Positions 12,653-14,871 of a stretch of 14,871 nt of DNA are shown piece by piece. Under the pieces are notes generated by a model. That model was not told the origin of the DNA. It did no database searches and saw only the letters and a program-made list of their open reading frames with translations. The translations under genes were made by a program, and so were the position numbers. The DNA is from Actinomycetota bacterium (GTDB lineage: Bacteria > Actinomycetota > Actinomycetes > S36-B12), in assembly GCA_027729865.1 (NCBI GenBank), contig JAQCBM010000018.1:1-14871 (forward strand), given 5' to 3'. Every line of letters begins with the position of its first letter. Positions within the stretch are counted from its first letter, which is position 1.

Positions 12653-13792
12653 ATGGCTGAGGATCCGAGCCCCCCGGACGTGCGGCCAGGAGACTCCCCC
12701 GCGCCGGAGCCGCGCCGCTCAGTCCAGATGGTGGCTCTAGATCCGCGCTTCTTGCGGCGAACCATCGTTGTCATCCTGGTTGCGGTCCTGCTCTTCCAGT
12801 TATTCGAGTGGACCGCGATGCGGTTGGCCGGATTCTTGTTCAACATCCTGCTCGCCTGGCTCTTGGCGATCTCCTTCGATCCGTTGGTGACCGGCCTCGC
12901 GCGCCGCGGGATGCCACGCGCGCTGGCAACAACGATCGTGGCACTGGGCGTGACCGCGGCGATCGCGCTGTTCTTGTTCTTGTTCGGCGGCGCGTTGGCC
13001 AACCAGGCCGCGGCATTGGTCTTGAGTTTCCCGTTCCTCGTGCTGGACATCGTCGAATGGCTGAATGGAACATTCGACGCCGGCATCAACCCCGCCGACA
13101 TAACCACGAACTTGAGCTTGACCACCCAGCAGGTTGCCGACATCGCCGGTTCTTTGGCAGGCGGCATCATCGGTGTGGTCGCGAGTGTGTTCGGAGTGCT
13201 GTTCTCCTTCGTGACGATCCTGGTCTTCAGCTTCTACTTCTCCGCCGCGTCGCCATCGATCAAGCGATTCATCGCATCGTGGTTGCCGCAAGATCGCCAA
13301 CTCGTCTTCATTGACGTGTGGGACATCTCGGTACGCAAGGCCGGCGGATTCGTGATCTCCCGCCTCGCCCTGGCCGTCATTTCATCAGCCGCCCACGCGT
13401 TCTTCTTCTGGATCATCGACGTGCCGTACTGGTTACCGATGGGCATATTCGCCGGTTTCGTCAGTCAGTTCATTCCCACCGTAGGCACCTACATCGGCAT
13501 CATCGTTCCCGCACTCTTCGCGGCCTTCAATGATCCGTGGGATGTGCTGTGGATCGTGATCTTCGCGACGATCTACCAACAGATCGAGAATTACATCCTC
13601 ACCCCGCGGGTCTCGACCGCCACGATGGATATCAACTCCGGGGTTGCACTGGCTGCCGTATTCGTGGGCGCTGCCCTGTTCGGCCCGATCGGAGCGATCA
13701 TCGGCATTCCGCTCGTTGCCATCATCATCGCGGTAATCGAAACCTACGGGCGCCGATACGAACTCCACCCCGATCTTGACGAGAGGTTCTAG
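12653..13792 (+). CDS. AI-2E/PerM-family membrane transporter
   Basis: 379 residues from the ATG at 12653, placed by GGAGG at 12642-12646, 6 bases upstream; the longer open frame runs into recO. The first 35 residues are a Pro/Asp/Glu-rich cytoplasmic tail. About eight membrane helices follow, with the usual larger non-membrane region in the middle (about 135-170 and 198-230). Family landmarks are FVSQFIPTVGTYIG (269-282), IYQQIENYILTPRV (307-320) and FGPIGAIIGIPLVA (343-356). The family name comes from one member linked to autoinducer-2 export; others are sodium/proton antiporters or unassigned, so the substrate is open. Its TAG shares one base with the next GTG (TAGTG), so the two genes are coupled. 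Confidence 0.92.
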   Translation: MAEDPSPPDVRPGDSPAPEPRRSVQMVALDPRFLRRTIVVILVAVLLFQLFEWTAMRLAGFLFNILLAWLLAISFDPLVTGLARRGMPRALATTIVALGVTAAIALFLFLFGGALANQAAALVLSFPFLVLDIVEWLNGTFDAGINPADITTNLSLTTQQVADIAGSLAGGIIGVVASVFGVLFSFVTILVFSFYFSAASPSIKRFIASWLPQDRQLVFIDVWDISVRKAGGFVISRLALAVISSAAHAFFFWIIDVPYWLPMGIFAGFVSQFIPTVGTYIGIIVPALFAAFNDPWDVLWIVIFATIYQQIENYILTPRVSTATMDINSGVALAAVFVGAALFGPIGAIIGIPLVAIIIAVIETYGRRYELHPDLDERF

Positions 13793-14235
13793 TGCCACTC
13801 GCTCAACTCAATCTGGCGCTTGCGAAGTACCCGCTGTCTTCTGACGAAATGGCTGGCTTCGTCTCATGGATCGCCGAGGTGAACGCGGCAGCCGAAGCAA
13901 GCGATGGATTCATCTGGCGGCTGCGTGATGACGGCGATGGCTCGTTAAGCGTTCGCCTGTCCGCCGAGGGGCTCAACGACGACGCCATGCTCGTGAACAT
14001 GTCGGTATGGAGGGACCTAGCAGCTGTGCGTGCTTTCGTGATCGACGACCCCGGTCACCGCGCGGTGATGAAGCGGCGTGCTGAGTGGTTTCACCGGGCG
14101 ATCGAACCGATGACCGTGTGCTGGTTCGTGGACGAGGGCGAAATGCCCACCGTCGCCGATGCTCAGGCCAAATTGTTGGAACTGCGCCGGTTGGGCCCGA
14201 GCGAGCAACTGTTCGAGTATTCCCATCGCGGCTAG
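13792..14235 (+). CDS. DUF3291-family protein
   Basis: 147 residues from a GTG at 13792 that shares one base with the previous stop codon. The sequence matches the DUF3291 pattern: it opens with LAQLNLALAKYPL, then MAGFVSWIAEVNAAAEASDGFIWRL, a central NMSVWRDLAAVRAFV (69-83), GHRAVMKRRAEWFH (88-101) and a C-terminal PTVADAQAKLLELRRLGPSEQLFEY. The fold is expected to be a dimeric alpha/beta barrel related to ABM proteins, probably a small cytoplasmic enzyme or binding protein; no reaction is established. Coupling to a membrane transporter may be functional or accidental. Its end lies 9 bases from the convergent end of era, with no terminator between. Confidence 0.85.
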   Translation: MPLAQLNLALAKYPLSSDEMAGFVSWIAEVNAAAEASDGFIWRLRDDGDGSLSVRLSAEGLNDDAMLVNMSVWRDLAAVRAFVIDDPGHRAVMKRRAEWFHRAIEPMTVCWFVDEGEMPTVADAQAKLLELRRLGPSEQLFEYSHRG

Positions 14236-14244
14236 AAAGCGTGC

Positions 14245-14871
14245 TCAAAAGCCCAGGCGGCGCAGCTGCTTGGGGTCCTTTTGCCAGTCCTTGGCCAACT
14301 TGACGTGCAGGTCGAGGAAGACCGGGGTGCCGAGCAGGGCTTCGATGTGTGGGCGGGAGGTGGCGCCTATCTCCTTCAGGCGTGAGCCCTTCTTGCCGAT
14401 CACGATGGCCTTTTGGCTGTCGCGCTCCACGTAGATGTCCGCGCGGACGTCGGTGAGGGGCTTGCCCTCGGGGCGGTCTTCGCGGGGCACGATCTCCTCG
14501 ACCACCACGGCGATGCTGTGCGGAAGTTCCTCGCGGGCTTCTTTCAGTGCTGCTTCGCGGATGTATTCGGCGATGGTGATGTCGATCGGCTCGTCGGTGA
14601 TCTCGTCTTCGGGGAACAGACTCGGGCCCTCGGGCAGTGCCTCGATGAGTAGATCGGTGAGAGTGGAGATGTTGGTGGCGTTCTTGGCCGAGACCGGGAT
14701 GATTTCGGCGAACTCAAAGCCAAGTTGCTCGGCGAGCGCTTGGGCTTGGAGAAGTTGCTCACCGATCCGCTCGGGTGTTGCCGTGTCTGACTTGGTGATG
14801 ATCGCGAACTTGATCGCCTTGGTCTTGGCGATCTGCTCGGCGATGAACCGGTCCCCCGGTCCGATGTCCTC
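14245..14871 (-). CDS. era: GTPase Era, C-terminal part (5' end outside window)
   Basis: The frame is open from the last base of the window to TGA at 14245-14247, giving 208 residues without a start. It begins within the GTPase domain at EDIGPGDRFIAEQI, just after the G3 region. The G4 motif is TKSD (26-29 of the fragment) instead of the textbook NKxD, as also seen in actinobacterial Era, and G5 is SAK (61-63). Then come LPEGPSLFPEDEITDEP and the Era hallmark IREAALKEAREELPHSIAVVVEE. The C-terminal KH domain (about 140-208) has the GKKG loop (159-162). Era binds the 3' end of 16S rRNA during 30S assembly. The part missing is only what lies outside the window. Confidence 0.95.
   Translation of the reverse strand, partial: EDIGPGDRFIAEQIAKTKAIKFAIITKSDTATPERIGEQLLQAQALAEQLGFEFAEIIPVSAKNATNISTLTDLLIEALPEGPSLFPEDEITDEPIDITIAEYIREAALKEAREELPHSIAVVVEEIVPREDRPEGKPLTDVRADIYVERDSQKAIVIGKKGSRLKEIGATSRPHIEALLGTPVFLDLHVKLAKDWQKDPKQLRRLGF

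Overview
The window looks like chromosomal DNA of a high-GC actinobacterium. By eye G+C is near 60%, GTG starts are common, and several families are typical of the phylum (a short C-terminal FRRKSG protein, a DUF6703-like membrane protein, DUF3291, a GlyRS of the dimeric type). The order era - recO - uppS - zur - glyS is, from memory, the order seen in Mycobacterium and relatives, with extra genes inserted here. Every stretch longer than about 130 bases is accounted for by a gene. I saw no rRNA, tRNA, CRISPR array, insertion sequence or convincing intrinsic terminator.

Layout. 1-2319 (+): the end of an MFS drug-type exporter, then a two-TM, two-Rossmann TrkA-N protein. 2334-2937 (-): a BrnT/BrnA-like toxin-antitoxin pair. 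3064-3545 (+): a short HU protein and a six-cysteine zinc-ribbon protein, meeting glyS tail to tail over a shared CTAG. 3542-4921 (-): glycyl-tRNA synthetase. 5006-5946 (-): a Phd-type antitoxin, a PIN-domain toxin, and a small third gene whose sequence repeats the tail of the antitoxin. 5979-6952 (-): a phosphoribosyltransferase coupled to an ABM-like protein. 7047-7439 (+): a small membrane protein. 7477-10714 (+): the zinc uptake operon znuA-znuB-znuC-zur. 10761-12558 (-): a 55-residue DUF5302-like protein, uppS and recO. 12653-14235 (+): an AI-2E-family membrane protein and a DUF3291 protein. 14245-14871 (-): the C-terminal two thirds of Era.

How the genes work together. The clearest system is zinc homeostasis. 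A lipoprotein (ZnuA), a permease (ZnuB), an ATPase (ZnuC) and the Fur-family repressor (Zur) form one operon. Its promoter (TTGACA - 17 bp - CATAAT) carries a Zur-box-like sequence between the two hexamers and appears to give a leaderless znuA mRNA. A second box of the same quality lies just upstream of the HU gene, 4.4 kb away. This predicts that an HU-family nucleoid protein and a cysteine-rich zinc-ribbon protein are induced by zinc starvation, which I do not know to be a described part of any Zur regulon and which is the main candidate novelty here. A second point of interest is the three-gene toxin-antitoxin locus with two proteins sharing one probable toxin-binding tail.
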